Source: Juglans regia (lineage: Eukaryota; Streptophyta; Magnoliopsida; Fagales; Juglandaceae). From it: DNA of 64,000 nucleotides. The notes under the pieces are model-generated. The model saw nothing but the letters and a program-made list of their open reading frames with translations. It did no database searches and was not told the DNA's origin. The first letter of the stretch is position 1; each line of letters starts with the position of its first letter. Shown piece by piece: positions 43,420-54,839 of the stretch. Position numbers and translations under genes: made by a program. The stretch spans positions 1-64,000 of the forward strand of contig NW_023362656.1 of NCBI RefSeq assembly GCF_001411555.2, written 5' to 3'.

Positions 43420-44830
43420 TTCTTCCCGGATGGAAAGAGAGTTACCTTGAAAAGTTGTAGTAGTACACAAGGGATGCCAAAGACCTCAAATGAAGAAGAC
43501 ACAGACCAAAAAGACTGTTATTTATCCTCAAAACATCATCTCCCATAAGAACCATTGAAGCTTTTCTCTCTGTCAAAATGAGAGAAAGGGTCATTTTGAG
43601 TATTTTGAAAGGGACAGAGACTTTGTATTCATCACGCCCGAGTCCATATAAAAGCCACTACATTTGCTGAAATCCAATTAAGAATTAATAATCAACCAGA
43701 AGTTGTATGAAATGTAAAAGGAAATTTGAGAATATTTTGAACTAAACCACCAATAAGATGAGAACGAACGAACTGGTAAGTTTCTTGGAGACTTGATGAT
43801 CAAGCTGTTACAGGGTCAGTAGATAATAACCAACTGAATAAGAAACTATATCTATATGGCTCTATCTAAATTCACTTCAAAAATTTCAAGAATCGATCAT
43901 CCGAATATGGTTGAAAAAAAAAACCTGTTTCAGATTCAATAAGATTTCCCCTACGGAAATCCAAACTCAAATATTACAAATCTTGCTAAAAGATTAAGAA
44001 AAGAAACCGAATCATATATATCATAAAAGAAAACCCAGCTGCAGACGCAATCCAATAGTGGAAGAGAAATTAAAACCAGCAGTCCACATTTCACACTAAA
44101 CTAAAATTCCATCGGGAATACCTCTGTGCTGTTGCAGAGAATAAACAACTCCGGAAGCCATTTCTCGTTGCTTGTTCTTGGGAAAGAGCCAAAAATGCCT
44201 CAAAGCTCAATAATAGCGAAGACAGAAACATGTAAAGATACGGAATGCGTCTCTCATTCTTCAGCGTCTACTGTCGCCACCTCGTACCACCATCTCTCTC
44301 TCTCTCTCCCCCAAGTTCCTGTGTTCTCTCTAGAGGCACATAATTCTCAATTATGGAGGAATATATACAAGAAGTACGGAATGATGCAGATGTGAAAACC
44401 AACGCCTATGTATCCTTTTTAAATTTTCTAGCCGTTGTTAATTGCAAGAAAAAAAACCTTAATCCACCGAGCTTTTTAAATTTTCGAGCCGTTGGATTGT
44501 CTCGTAATTAAGGTGGGATTAATGAGCTAAATGTTTTCTTTGTTTTTAAATATCTACTAGCATAATTTACCTTTTTTAAATTTTGCCGTTTAACTATTCT
44601 TAATTTTGAAGTGAAATATGGAATGCAACGACTATATGTCTATGTATCCTTCTCTATTGTTAGTAATTTTAGACGTTAAGTTATTAGTAATTTTGTATTT
44701 GTGATGAAAATATTTAGGATTAATTTTATTTTTGAGAATTTTTACCTTGGATGGATATGAATTCACAGCGATTTTCTAAAGAAAAGATGGATGAATAATT
44801 CATAAACTTTTTTTTTTTTTAATTTTCCCA
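43420..44830 (-). pseudogene. inverted copy (copy 3) of the unrecognised gene 5' end and its flank
   Basis: Reverse-complement paralogue of 10549-10817 plus 18530-19640. Exon 1 is 44161-44122 (MASGVVYSLQQHR) with a GTATTC donor. Exon 2 (about 43650-43450) stays open to its donor, encoding EYKVSVPFKILKMTLSLILT, then MGDDVLRINNSLFGLCLLHL and RSLASLVYYYNF. It is the longest readable version of this protein in the window. The exon 2 acceptor is damaged: the CTAACAG seen in copies 1 and 2 is missing. This copy lacks the whole insert that begins with a hAT terminus at 10833, so it represents the older empty-site state. The protein is not recognised. Confidence 0.55.
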
Positions 44831-45159
44831 AAAAGAAATTACAAGTTATACACAAAGAGGTTGGCAATCAGGCAGATGGTTCCCTCATGATGTTGTTACT
44901 TTGAACACACAATGGGGAAAAGAACAATATGAAAGCACGGCGATAATTAGTAATTACTATTATTGAGAATATAGTGTTTGAAATTAACACCCGATCGAGA
45001 TTCATGAAAAACAATCTTTGGGGACATAATACGGAGGCAATCTTCATGACATAGCCCTATTTGCAGCCCAACTAAACAATCAAGATTCGCACTCCCAATA
45101 TCCTATTCATTCTCTACATCATCTTTGTGTTGATTAGGAGCATGCACCACAATAAATGT
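44831..45159. other. anonymous DNA
   Basis: No gene or clear repeat. The first 100 bp continue the homology with the flank of copy 2 near 60810-60960, in inverted orientation. Confidence 0.5.
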
Positions 45160-45662
45160 TGTCAAATCCTAGCGCCAAGAATTGCTGAAAATAACCCCAT
45201 ATATCGCTACAAATAATCTTTTCCAGCGATTTTTACTGTACTGAATATTCGTCACAACTGCTTACTCAATTACAAGTTGAACTAGGGATCTGAAAAATTC
45301 GCCATAAATAGTTTCTTTTTCTAGCAATTTTTTTTGTTCGCTGCAAATACCCATTTGGTTTGCCTATTAAATCGCTGGAAAAACTTTTTTCGACAAATTA
45401 TAGTCGTCGCAAATATTTAATAAATCACTGCTAACGAGGAGATCTATTCCAACTGTCTAATTAAAGTGTTGAAAAAAATTATTTGCAGCGAATTTGACCG
45501 TCTTGAAAAGAAAAAAATCGTCGTAAAAGACTAGTTTGGAACTTGATATAAAAAGTTCGCAACGATGTAAAAAATAGCTGCAAATAAAGGTTTTTTGAAG
45601 CGATTTTATTTCTAACAAACACAAAATCGTCTCAAAAGGCCTTATTTCTTGTAGTTCTGATG
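45160..45662. mobile_element. CACTA terminal relic
   Basis: Multiple diverged copies of GCGATTTT, TCGCTGCAAAT and CGTCGCAAAT in both orientations end with GGCCTTATTTCTTGTAGTT. This closely resembles a CACTA right end (complement AACTACAAGAAATAAGGCC, with the first base of CACTACAAGAAA changed). No transposase is present. The left terminus is not recognisable. Confidence 0.6.
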
Positions 45663-46069
45663 GCAAACCTCTTGAGGTTGAGGACATTTTATAAGGTCAC
45701 CTGATTTGATACTTCTCCGTAATCTAAACACGCGGATTGGCTTTCAAAAATGTACACCTAGAATTGAGGTTGAGGACATTTTGTAAGGACTTCTACCACT
45801 CATGATGTACTACCATGCCACCAACTGCTCTTCAATCTCAACAAATCATGCCTCTTTTCTTTTGGATCATGGGGTTGCTTAGTGTGTGAGCGTTTGAAGT
45901 CAATGTTTCGTTTTTCCTTTTTTCAATTTTGTAGGATGATTGGCCATTGAGTTGCCAATATGTGACCGTAGATAACCCAAACAATTTCACAAAAAGTGCA
46001 TAAAATTGGATGATAAGAAGAGCGCAACCTAAAAGTGGAGAAATTCCTTACATGAATTAGTAACCTATC
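45663..46069. other. anonymous DNA
   Basis: It contains a direct repeat of TTGAGGTTGAGGACATTTT(A/G)TAAGG at about 45675 and 45767. No gene. Confidence 0.5.
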
Positions 46070-47124
46070 ACTGCTATTACATGAATTAGTAACAACGACA
46101 CGGCTAGAAAATTTAAAAAGGCGTTGGTTTTCATTCCGTACTTCTTGTATATATATTCCTCCATAATTGAGAAATCTAGAGAGAACACAGGAACTGGGGT
46201 GGGAGGTAGAGAGCTGAGAGAGAGATGATAGTACTTCGGTTCGGCGAGGTGGCCACCGTAGCAGCGTAGACGCTGAAGAATGAGAGATGCAATTATCATC
46301 TTTACGCGTTCCTGTATTCGCTATCACTGAGCATTGAGGCATTTTTGGCCCTCTTTCTCAAGAACAAACAAGGAGAAATGGCTTCCAGAGATTTTGATTC
46401 TCTGCAACAGCCCAGAGGCCAAGAGGTACTCCCCATTCCCTTTTTAGTTTTGTGTGAAATGTAGACTGGTTTTATATTCTCTCAGGCACGTACCATTGGA
46501 TTGCGTCTGCAACCGGGTTTTTCTATTACGATACGGTTCGATTTCTTTTCTTAGGGTAGGTTTGGGGGATGAGATGAGAATTTTGTGTTTTGTTTTGAAG
46601 TTTAAAATATTATGTTTTAATATTATTATTGTTTTGAAATTTGAAAAATGTGTATTGGGATTTGAAAAAGTTAGAATTGTTTATTATATTTTGTATGGAG
46701 ATTTGAAAAATGTATAATGATGAGATGAGATGAGATGAGAATTTTGTGTTTTGTCTTGTGCCCCAAACCTGCCCTTAATCTTTTAGCTAGATTTGCAACA
46801 TTTGGACTTTGATTTCCATAGGAGAAATCTCAATGAATCTGAAACGTGGTTTTCTTTTTCAACCGTATTCGAATGATCGATTCTTGAGATTTTTGAAGTG
46901 AAGTTAGATAGAGCCGTATAAATATATTAGCTTCTTCTTCAGCTGCGTTATTATCTCCAGAGCCTGTATGAGCTTGATCATCAAATCTCCAAGAAACTTT
47001 ACAGATTTGTTCATATTTGCTTTTACATTTCATATAACTTCTGGTTGATTATTAATTTTTAATTGATTTCAGCATATGTAATGGCGTTTATCTGGACTCT
47101 GTATCTCTAATAGCGCCGGGCATG
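46070..47124 (+). pseudogene. copy 4 of the unrecognised gene 5' end
   Basis: Direct-orientation paralogue of 18580-19445. Exon 1 (46378-46425) encodes MASRDFDSLQQPRGQE and ends at a GAG|GTACTC donor. The intron carries a 221-bp Tourist-like MITE. Exon 2 is lost: after CTCTGTATCTCTAA the sequence runs into the LTR of Copia fragment B at about 47125. It is more diverged than copies 1 and 2 are from each other. Confidence 0.5.
46554..46774. mobile_element. Tourist-like MITE (221 bp) with TTA target duplication
   Basis: The terminal inverted repeats are GGGTAGGTTTGGGG and CCCCAAACCTGCCC (one mismatch). TTA flanks both sides (46551-46553 and 46775-46777). The homologous introns of copies 1 and 2 show the unoccupied site. 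A GATGAGATGAGATGAGA run lies near each end. TTA/TAA targets and these tips are characteristic of PIF/Harbinger-derived Tourist elements. Confidence 0.88.
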
Positions 47125-47178
47125 AAGTGTAAGCTGGAGGGGCGCCCACATGGCAAACCCCTCCTCCAGTGCCCTAAC

Positions 47179-47379
47179 GGCTGTGGTGTTTGGTAGCCAA
47201 GAGTTTCTCAAGTACTCTCACTACTATTCTTTATTTTATTATTATTTTTCACTTACTTTTTCTATTATTTATTATTTTTCACCTACTTTTTACTACTATT
47301 CAATATTCTATTATTACTTTTCTATTACTTTTTCATTATTATTCACAAATATTCTCAATATTTCTCAGGTATTCAGGCC
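47179..47379. mobile_element. Tourist-like MITE inside the LTR of fragment B
   Basis: The sequence runs from GGCTGTGGTGTTTGG to TCAGGTATTCAGGCC. Its AT-rich middle of TTTTCACTACTATT-type steps and its ends resemble the MITE at 53121-53289. It splits the LTR that is continuous at 43000-43304. The target duplication is not clean. Confidence 0.55.
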
Positions 47380-48964
47380 AGAAACTTAGTAAACTGTGCT
47401 CAAGGTATTCCGCTGAGTTCTCTAACATTAGTATTAGAATATTTTTTAGTTGATCCCAATTTACAAAAAAAAAAATTTCTGCATATTCTTTTGGATCTGC
47501 GTTGGTGCGTGCACCCATGGTGCGGTGCCCCAAAGAGGTGGTGTGGCGCCACCTTATTTCCAGAGAAAGTTGTGTCTCAGCGACTGAGGGTGAAGATGCA
47601 CCTGCAGCTGCGGCTTGTGGCGGCGGCAACTGCCTTGTTGCAAAGAGGCACTATTCATGTGAGCAGTGCCCTGAAGGAAGAAGCTTAGGCCAATTTTTTT
47701 TTTTTTTTTTTTAACACATCTGGGCTTGGGCCATTCATCCCATTCTGTTTGTATTTTTAACACATAATAAGACATCAAAATGGCACATTTGGTTTTTGAG
47801 CCCAAGACCACCTAATAAAACCAAGGAACTAGGCAATCATTGGGCTGCGAGTTTTTCTTTTGGGTAAATTTGGAAATTATAATTGTATTTATTATAAATT
47901 TGTTCTATAAATAATAAAAAACAATTTGCATGATTTATATGATAGATACATGCTGTTTTTTTTTATTCTATAATGTTAAATTAGATGTAATCTTTTATTT
48001 AATATTTTAGATTAAATGTGATTACATGAACATGTCGATATGATTGTTTTTTATCAACTATATATGTGTATTAGTTAGGCTTGAATGTTTAGACTAATGC
48101 CTTCATTTTTTTTAGTGATAAAATAGAAAATTCCCGCTAAATAGTCTTAGTTAGTATTGTCAGTGTGAATGATAAGCGGAAAGAATTTCAATAATCCCAG
48201 TAAGAACTGTAAATGTACACATAACCAAAAGACTACGGTGGCTCCAATAAGAACTGTAAATGCATTATATAGCCAAAAGACTACGATGGCTCCAGTAAGA
48301 ACTGTAAATGCACTGTATATCAATGTGACTGGCCCAACAGGTTGTTGTTGTTCTTGTAGATTGGCCCAAAAGGTTACTGTGGTTTTAGTAGATTCTATCT
48401 TCACATGTGACTATGGCTTAAAATAGTGAGAGTATGGTTGAGATTCAAAAGGATTTGACCTCCCATATAATTTTTTAAATTTGCGCAAAAATTGGATTAG
48501 AAATTAATAATTATGTGGCACAAGAGATGATTATGAAGCCTAACAAATTTTCGATCTTGTGACGTTTTTGTATTATTTTTTATTCTAGTTTGGATGGACG
48601 CGACAGATTTCTTAGGTGTGTGTGAAATATCCTTTTTGCGCATTTTGTAGTAAATTGACATCCAAGAAAATAAATGTCGATTTAAACAATGGGGAGAAAA
48701 TGGATTGAGAGAATTATGACATTTGGTTTCGCAAGATTCAATATCTTGGATGAGTAGGAGGTCTTGGAGGCCTTATAACTCACTTCCTTAATGAGCCCGA
48801 CCAAGGAGACTCAGACCAACACCAGAGAGATCGTGAAGCCTATATTGAATGGGCTAACAAGAACCGTTTTGCACGAATTATCATGTTAAGAAGCATCCAC
48901 AATGATCTCATGTATGAGTTCGAAACCTATGGCACTGCCCAGAATATGTGGCAAGCACTGAAGA

Positions 48965-50404
48965 TAGGGGTGTCAAATCATGTCAACAGGTTGTGTTCGT
49001 GTCATGTCAGAGTATGTACATTATAGTTAATGGGTCAACATAAACACGACATGGTTTGATAACGACCCGACCCAACCAGACCCATTCCAACCCATTTACA
49101 TTAATGGGTTGAACAGACATGATACGACACGACATGACCCATTTGACCTGATTATAAATTATAAATATAAATAATATCTACAAAAAAAATTAACTACAAG
49201 TCTAAAATTACAATCCAAACAAATATCCACACATTGTAACAATATATTAAAATTACATTCTAAATATAATTAACAAAACACACATAGTAAATATATTAAT
49301 GTTACAATCCCAAATATAATAAAAATTAAAAACACAAATCTAAACAAATCTAGAACTTGAAGAATGAGGTGGAGCGTCCTCCAAGTCCTTGCCCTTGTTG
49401 TTCTCCAACTCCATTACATCTTCAGTTAACTCGTCCAATTTAACTTCTTCTTGTGTTTCTATTAAAAAAAAGACATCAGTAAAGGAAAGAAACTCATCAC
49501 ATCTTAGTTCTTATCAATGGTCCCCACAAGTCTCACAGATAGAAATGCAAAACCGAAACGCAAATCACCACTTTTTCTCCAAATTTGCAAACATGTTTTT
49601 AGTTTTTAGGATAATTATCAAACTTCTTATCTATGTTCATCCTAGATTCCTACATATTTATAACTCAAAAAAGTTTTTTTTTTTTTCAATTTTTTTTTTC
49701 AACCTTATAATTATAGCCCCTTAAATGCAAATATATAATAACAAATTAACAACCCAGATTAACAATACACGAAACTAGAGTCTGGAGTACATTGAGTATT
49801 CACTGAGTACAACACATCAAATTTAGAATAATAGAAATGAAAATCAAGCTAATCTTCCTACAGTGGGCGGCGCGGTGTGGGCGACGAGCGTGGGCGACGG
49901 GGCGCAAGCGGCGGGCAGTGCGAATCCTTGGCTTTAAGTCTGCGTGGGCGACTCGGCGTCACCGTGAAACTGGAGGGGGGGCGGTGTCACCGTGAAGACC
50001 GAAGAAAACTTGAGGGTGGTGCCTGGTGGCGATGCGACGTCACCATGAAGAGGAGTGGAGCCTGGAGAGGGGGTGCGGGGCGGCGTGGTCGTGGACTCGC
50101 AATGACTTTCAGATGAAGAAAAGAAATAGAGTCTGAAACGGGGGGAGGGGATGCTGGATAGATCAGAGAATCTGACTTAGGGTTTTTTACTTCCTTTTAG
50201 TTTTAAGTTTTTAACCTTTAGGTCATAAGGGTAATTTTAACTTCCTTAATGGGTCATAACGGGTTGACCCGTTGGTGACCCGTTGGTGACCCGTTAAGCA
50301 ATCGTGTCTTAATGAGTCAACCCGTTAACACTCAACCCTAACCCACTTTTATCATGTCGTGCTCATATTGGGTTAATGGATCGTGTCACATATTGCCACC
50401 CCTA
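48965..50404. mobile_element. non-autonomous hAT element (1440 bp) with perfect 8-bp target duplication
   Basis: The left tip TAGGGGTGTCAAAT and the right tip ATTGCCACCCCTA are imperfect inverted repeats. ACTGAAGA flanks both sides exactly (48957-48964 and 50405-50412). The subterminal regions carry GGGTTGAC / ACCCGTT motifs in both orientations. No transposase is encoded. It lies in the Copia gag of fragment B and is missing from the equivalent place in fragment C. Confidence 0.9.
49860..50140. other. GC-rich island inside the hAT
   Basis: A stretch much richer in GC than its surroundings, with repeated GGGCGACG / GGCGGCG and GTCACCGTGAA units (about 49955-50050). Frames are open on the + strand but the peptide is of low complexity (Gly/Arg-rich) and not recognised. 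It could be a captured promoter or leader. Confidence 0.5.
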
Positions 50405-51179
50405 ACTGAAGATGAAGTTTGGGGGAAGTTTCAACCACAAGGTTATGCCAATTGATTATGAAGTTTCACCACTCCTATAAGATGCGCTCTGACCACACAA
50501 TGAAGCAACATCTCAGGGCATTGTTGACCATGATCCGCGAACTTAAGACGGCATGAAACAATCTAGCTGATGAGAAACAATTTGAATAATGAGCAACAAG
50601 TCCAGGTAGCGTTACGCTCACTACCAAATTCTTGGGAGACAATGAGCCAGAATTTGATGCACAATGAGAACATCAAGGACTTTGATGATGTCTCACGTCA
50701 CTTGGAACTTTAGGTGAGCGTCTAGTGGTTGCTAAGCCCAAATATTCGGTCTATATGGTTAAGTCTGGTTCGTGCAAGAGAGGCAAGTGCGAGAAGAACA
50801 AGTGAAAGATAGTGGGTTTCAACTATGGAAAGAAATGCAACTTCACTTGTGACTGCACTGAGCTGAAGATGTTGATTCAGGTGCGACCGAGCACATAGCG
50901 CGCGATCAGGTCAGTCTTGTGGAGTATCGCCGAATTCCAGGTGGGAGTCGTAATATCAAGGTGGGGAATGGAGCTAGCGTGGAGGTGTCATAGACTTACT
51001 ACCTATAAGCTGAACTTGCAGGCTGGCCGCACTCTATTTCTCCATGATGTGCTATACGCTCTCGAGATCCGACGAAACTTATTTTCTATAATTACTTATT
51101 TAAGGTTTGGTTTTCAGATAGTATTTCAAATTAATGGTGCGGTGCACCCAATTCTTTGGTTCTGTTAGGTGGTCTTTGG

Positions 51180-51480
51180 TTCAAAACCCCAAGTGTGCCA
51201 TTTTGATATATTAATGTGTTAAAAAACAACTTAGGCTTCTTTAGTGCTAGGACACGAAAATAGCCCATCCCACCTTTTTTTTCTTTTTAAGAATGGGCCA
51301 TTCTGCCCAAGTCGAAGAAAATAGCCCAGTTGTTGCCTCAACTGCAGATGCTAGGGCAGTGCAAGAACCGATAAAGCCAAAATGCGGGCTGGGCTATTTT
51401 CGTGGCCCAGCACTAAAGATGCCCAAAAATTTTTTAACACATTAAGACATCAAAATGACACACTTGGTTTTTGAACCCAG
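51180..51480. repeat. centre of the inverted repeat
   Basis: CCCAAGTGTGCCATTTTGAT and its near complement ATCAAAATGACACACTTGG face each other around a centre near 51330-51400. TAGCCCA / TGGGCTA and GTGCTAGGACACGAAAATAG / CTATTTTCGTGGCCCAGCAC form the inner stems. Related sequence lies at about 47690-47860 and 53690-53900 at the outer parts of the arms. Confidence 0.75.
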
Positions 51481-51568
51481 GACCACCTAACAAAAACAAG
51501 GAACTGTGTGCACCATTAGAAACACCAAATATAAGGAAACACCATTGTTTTCAAATACAATATGAAAA

Positions 51569-52500
51569 CTAAATCTTAATAAAATAACTATAGAAAGTAA
51601 GTTTCGTGAACCTTAAGAGCATACAGCACATCGTGGAGAAATAGAGTGTGGTCACCCCGCATGTCCAACTTGTAGGTACCAAGTCCAAGTTCCAGCACCT
51701 CCACACTAGCTCTATTCCCCACCTTGATATCACAACTCCCAGCTGGAATCCGGCGACACTCCACAAAACTGACCGGATCTGGAGCTATGTGCACTTCTAA
51801 ATAAACAATCCACATAGGATATGAATGAGCAACCATCACATGGCTAGTTACAAAAAAAATACAAGAATAGTCAAAGTGTACCTTCTTTGGCTCAGTGTAA
51901 TCATGAGCGAAGTGACATTTCTTTCCGCAGTTGAAACACTCTCTATCTTTGACTTGTTCTTCCCACGCTTACCTCTCTTGCTGCGTTGAGAAGTTCCTGA
52001 CACTTTCTTCACTTGTCCAGCAACTACTCACTCTTATGTTGGACTTCTTGCGCTTAGATGCTTTGCACGAACCAGACTCAACAATATAGGCCGAATAATT
52101 AGGCTTAGTTGCCTCTAGGCGCTCAGCCTCAAGCTTTAAGTGACGTGAGACATCATCAAAAAGTCCTTGATGTTTCTCATTGTGCATAAGATTCTAGCTC
52201 ATTCATTGTCTCCCAAGAATAAGAGACATCTTATAGGAGTCAAAGCTCATAGTCAATCCGTACAACCTTGTGGTTGAAGTAGCCCCAAACTTCATCTTCA
52301 GTGCTTGCCACATATTCTGGACAATGTCATAGGTTTCAAACTCACACATGAGATCATTGTGCATGCTTCTTAACATGATAATGCGTGCACAACGGTTCTT
52401 CTTCTGGTGTTGGTCCTCTAAGACATCCTGCTCAACTAAGACATATTGAATCTTGTGATACCAAATGTCATAATTCTTCCCATCTAATTTCTTGTTTAAA
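51569..52500 (-). pseudogene. Copia gag/protease relic of fragment C
   Basis: Pieces on the - strand: a start-proximal part near 52490-52440, LKLEAERLEATKPNYSAYIV (52187-51969), a degraded knuckle (ECFNCGKKCHFAHDYTEP-like, where one Cys has become Tyr), and RRIPAGSCDIKVGN (51839-51588). Frameshifts separate them, and the middle of gag is deleted around 52200. It corresponds to 41594-40462 of copy A. Confidence 0.75.
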
Positions 52501-53120
52501 TTAACATTTATATTCTTGGACTACAAAATGCGCAAAAAAGCGATATGCCTAAGAAATTTGCATGTCCATCCAAGCTAGAAGAAAAAATAATACAAAAAGG
52601 TCACAAGATCAAAAATTTGCTAGGTCATAATCATTTATTGCGCCACAATGCCTAATTATTAATTTCTAACTCAATTTTCTTAAGTATTATATGGGAGATC
52701 AAATCCTCCTGAATCTTAACCATACTCCAACTATCTTAAGTAGTTATCTAGCCCTAATCACATGTAAAGACAAAACCTACTGAAATGAAAGTAGCCTTTT
52801 GGGCCAGTCTACAAGGGCAGCTACTCAGACTACAGCAACATGTTGGGCTAGTTTACAAAGATAGCTACTCAGACTACAGTAACCTGTTAGGCCAGTCTAC
52901 AAAGTTAGTTCTTTTAAGACCATTACAGTCCATTTTTCTTGTTCCAGTAGTGCATTTATAGTTCTTACTGGGGCCACCTTTGTTTTTTTGGCTATATACA
53001 GTGTATTTACAATTCTTATTGGACCCACTGTAGTCTTTTGGCTATATAGCGTATTTACAATTCTTACTGGGGTTACTGCAATTCTTTCAACTTATCATTT
53101 ACACTGACAATACTAATTAA

Positions 53121-53289
53121 GGTTGTGTTTGGGTAGTGAGATATTCTGTGAATAGTAGTGAAAAAAAGTAATGAAAAATAAATGATAGAATATTGAATAG
53201 TAGTGAATATTAGTAAAAAAATAAATAAAAAGTAATAATAAAATAATGAATATAGTTAGGTATTCTCAGGTATACACCCAAAATAGGCC
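53121..53289. mobile_element. Tourist-like MITE (169 bp) with TAA target duplication
   Basis: It starts GGTTGTGTTTGGGTAGTGAG and ends CACCCAAAATAGGCC. TAA lies on both sides (53118-53120 and 53290-53292). The homologous leaders of A (near 42115) and B (near 48150) read through the site without it. Confidence 0.85.
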
Positions 53290-54049
53290 TAAGACTATAT
53301 ACTTAGTGGGAATTTTTTATTTTATCACTAAAAAAATGAAGGCTAATGTTTAAACATTCAAGTCCAATATACATAGTTGATAATAAATAATCATATAATA
53401 GCATGTTCAAGTAATCACATTTAATCTAACATATTAAATAAAAGATCACATGTAAAATATACATTATGGAATAATAAAAAAATAACATATTAAGCTTGTA
53501 TCCATCCATATGTTCATTTCACACATACACATTTAATCTAAAATATTAAAAAAAAGATCACATGTAAAATATAACATTATGTAATAAAACAAACACATCA
53601 TGTATCTAAGCATATAAATCATGCAAGTTTTTTTTATTATAATTTATAAAACAAATGTATTTATTAATTCCCAATTAAATGAAATACAAAGCCTAGTTGA
53701 CGCCCAATTCCTTGGTTTTATTAGGTGGTCATGGGTTCAAAACCCAAGTGTGCCAATTTGATGACTTATTATTTGTAAAAAAAACTTGGGCCTTTTTGGT
53801 GCTGGACCACGAAAGTAGCCAAGCCCACCTTTTTAATAAAAAAAAAAAAACAAAATAGGCCATTCATGAGTTTTTTTTAAAAAAAAATGCCCAAGCCCAA
53901 ATGATTGAGATGACATCCTTCAGCTAGAGCACTATTCACATGAACAATGCCTCTTTGTAGCAAGGCAACTGCTGCTGAGACACGACTCTGTCCAGAAATA
54001 AGGTGGCGCCACACCACCTCTTTGGTGTGCGCCGCACCATTGTGTCTTG

Positions 54050-54750
54050 TCATATCCTATACTGATTCAATTGCATCAGATCAAACATTTTTAAGCCCTC
54101 TTGAGTTTACACAATGCTTGACTACCTTCAAATCATTTCGATGTGTTCACAACCTTAGTCGCTACCAATATGGCATCATAGTTTGACGTTGGCAAACACC
54201 ATCAAAGATATGATGTCGAATAGTCTTCCCTTTGTCAGCAATGTCTCTTTAGACCGTATCATCATGGCCATAGACAACATACCAAAGTAGTAGACGTTAG
54301 AACCTTCGTTCTTATGACACATAGTCAAAGGTAAGTAAATGAACCATTTACTCACTTACTCATTTGGTCGAAATACATGCTACGATGAATTTATCTTCCT
54401 CAAAGAGCATATGTCTATATCAACACCATACTGATCTTAGTCTAGCCGCTCCTTAAGTGTTTAGCCCGAGTTCCTCCAAGGCATCAAAGAGGATCTTGCA
54501 TCTTGCTAACCATAACCTACATGGATTGTATGGGGTTACCCATGCATGGTCCTCTATCTTAGCTCCCACTAAGGCGACATATCTTTGTATCAACCAACTT
54601 ATCCCCTTGGACAAGTACCTAGGGACAAAATGTCTCATCTCCACTTGCTACTCAAGCACCAACGGCGATCGCATTTGTGAGTGAGCCGATCTAAGGGCTA
54701 TTTATATAATACAATAAACGTGCGAAAGTGCCACAAGCGAGTGGTACATA
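54050..54750 (-). repeat. Copia family A 3' untranslated fragment
   Basis: It matches 37030-37680 of Copia A (AAAGAGCATATGTCTATATC, CTTAGTCTAGCCGCTCC, CCCATGCATG, GACAAGTACCTAGGGACA). No coding sequence. It is the 3' end of another copy joined to the outer edge of fragment C. Confidence 0.72.
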
Positions 54751-54839
54751 ATATACATCACCTTTAATACTGAATAAAGGTTTAGTTACAAAAAACATAA
54801 ATGCCTCAATCTGAGGCTACATTGCTTCGCGCCAATATC

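Larger units (their letters stand above)
48660..51120 (+). pseudogene. Copia gag of fragment B, interrupted by a hAT
   Basis: The first part (48660-48964) has NYDIWFRKIQYL-like and MLRSIHNDLMYEFETY-like stretches. After the hAT, 50413-51120 carries MRSDHTMKQHLRALLTMIRE-like, SLPNSWETMSQNLMHNENIK-like and the protease-region LNLQAGRTLFLHDVLYALEI stretch. Many stops and frameshifts. The zinc knuckle region (about 50815-50870) is degraded. Confidence 0.75.
47125..51310 (+). mobile_element. Copia family A fragment B (5' half), left arm of a giant inverted repeat
   Basis: On the + strand: a 5' LTR (about 47125-47427, interrupted by a MITE at about 47179-47379), a mutated primer site TTAGTATTAGAA, the repeat-bearing leader (TCAGTGTGAATGATAAGCGG to about 48420), and gag pieces from about 48660. 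Gag is split by a hAT insertion and resumes at 50405. Gag ends near 51120 without pol. The same segments return inverted at 51400-54045. Confidence 0.8.
51400..54045 (-). mobile_element. Copia family A fragment C, right arm of the giant inverted repeat
   Basis: - strand equivalent of fragment B: protease/gag pieces at 51560-52500, leader repeats (TTTACAATTCTTACTGGGG with TTTTGGCTATATA) at 52780-53110, and distal leader to 54045 (GGTGGCGCCACACCACCTCT matches the complement in B near 47535-47555). It lacks the hAT of B but has its own Tourist-like MITE. The LTR itself is not reached. Confidence 0.8.
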
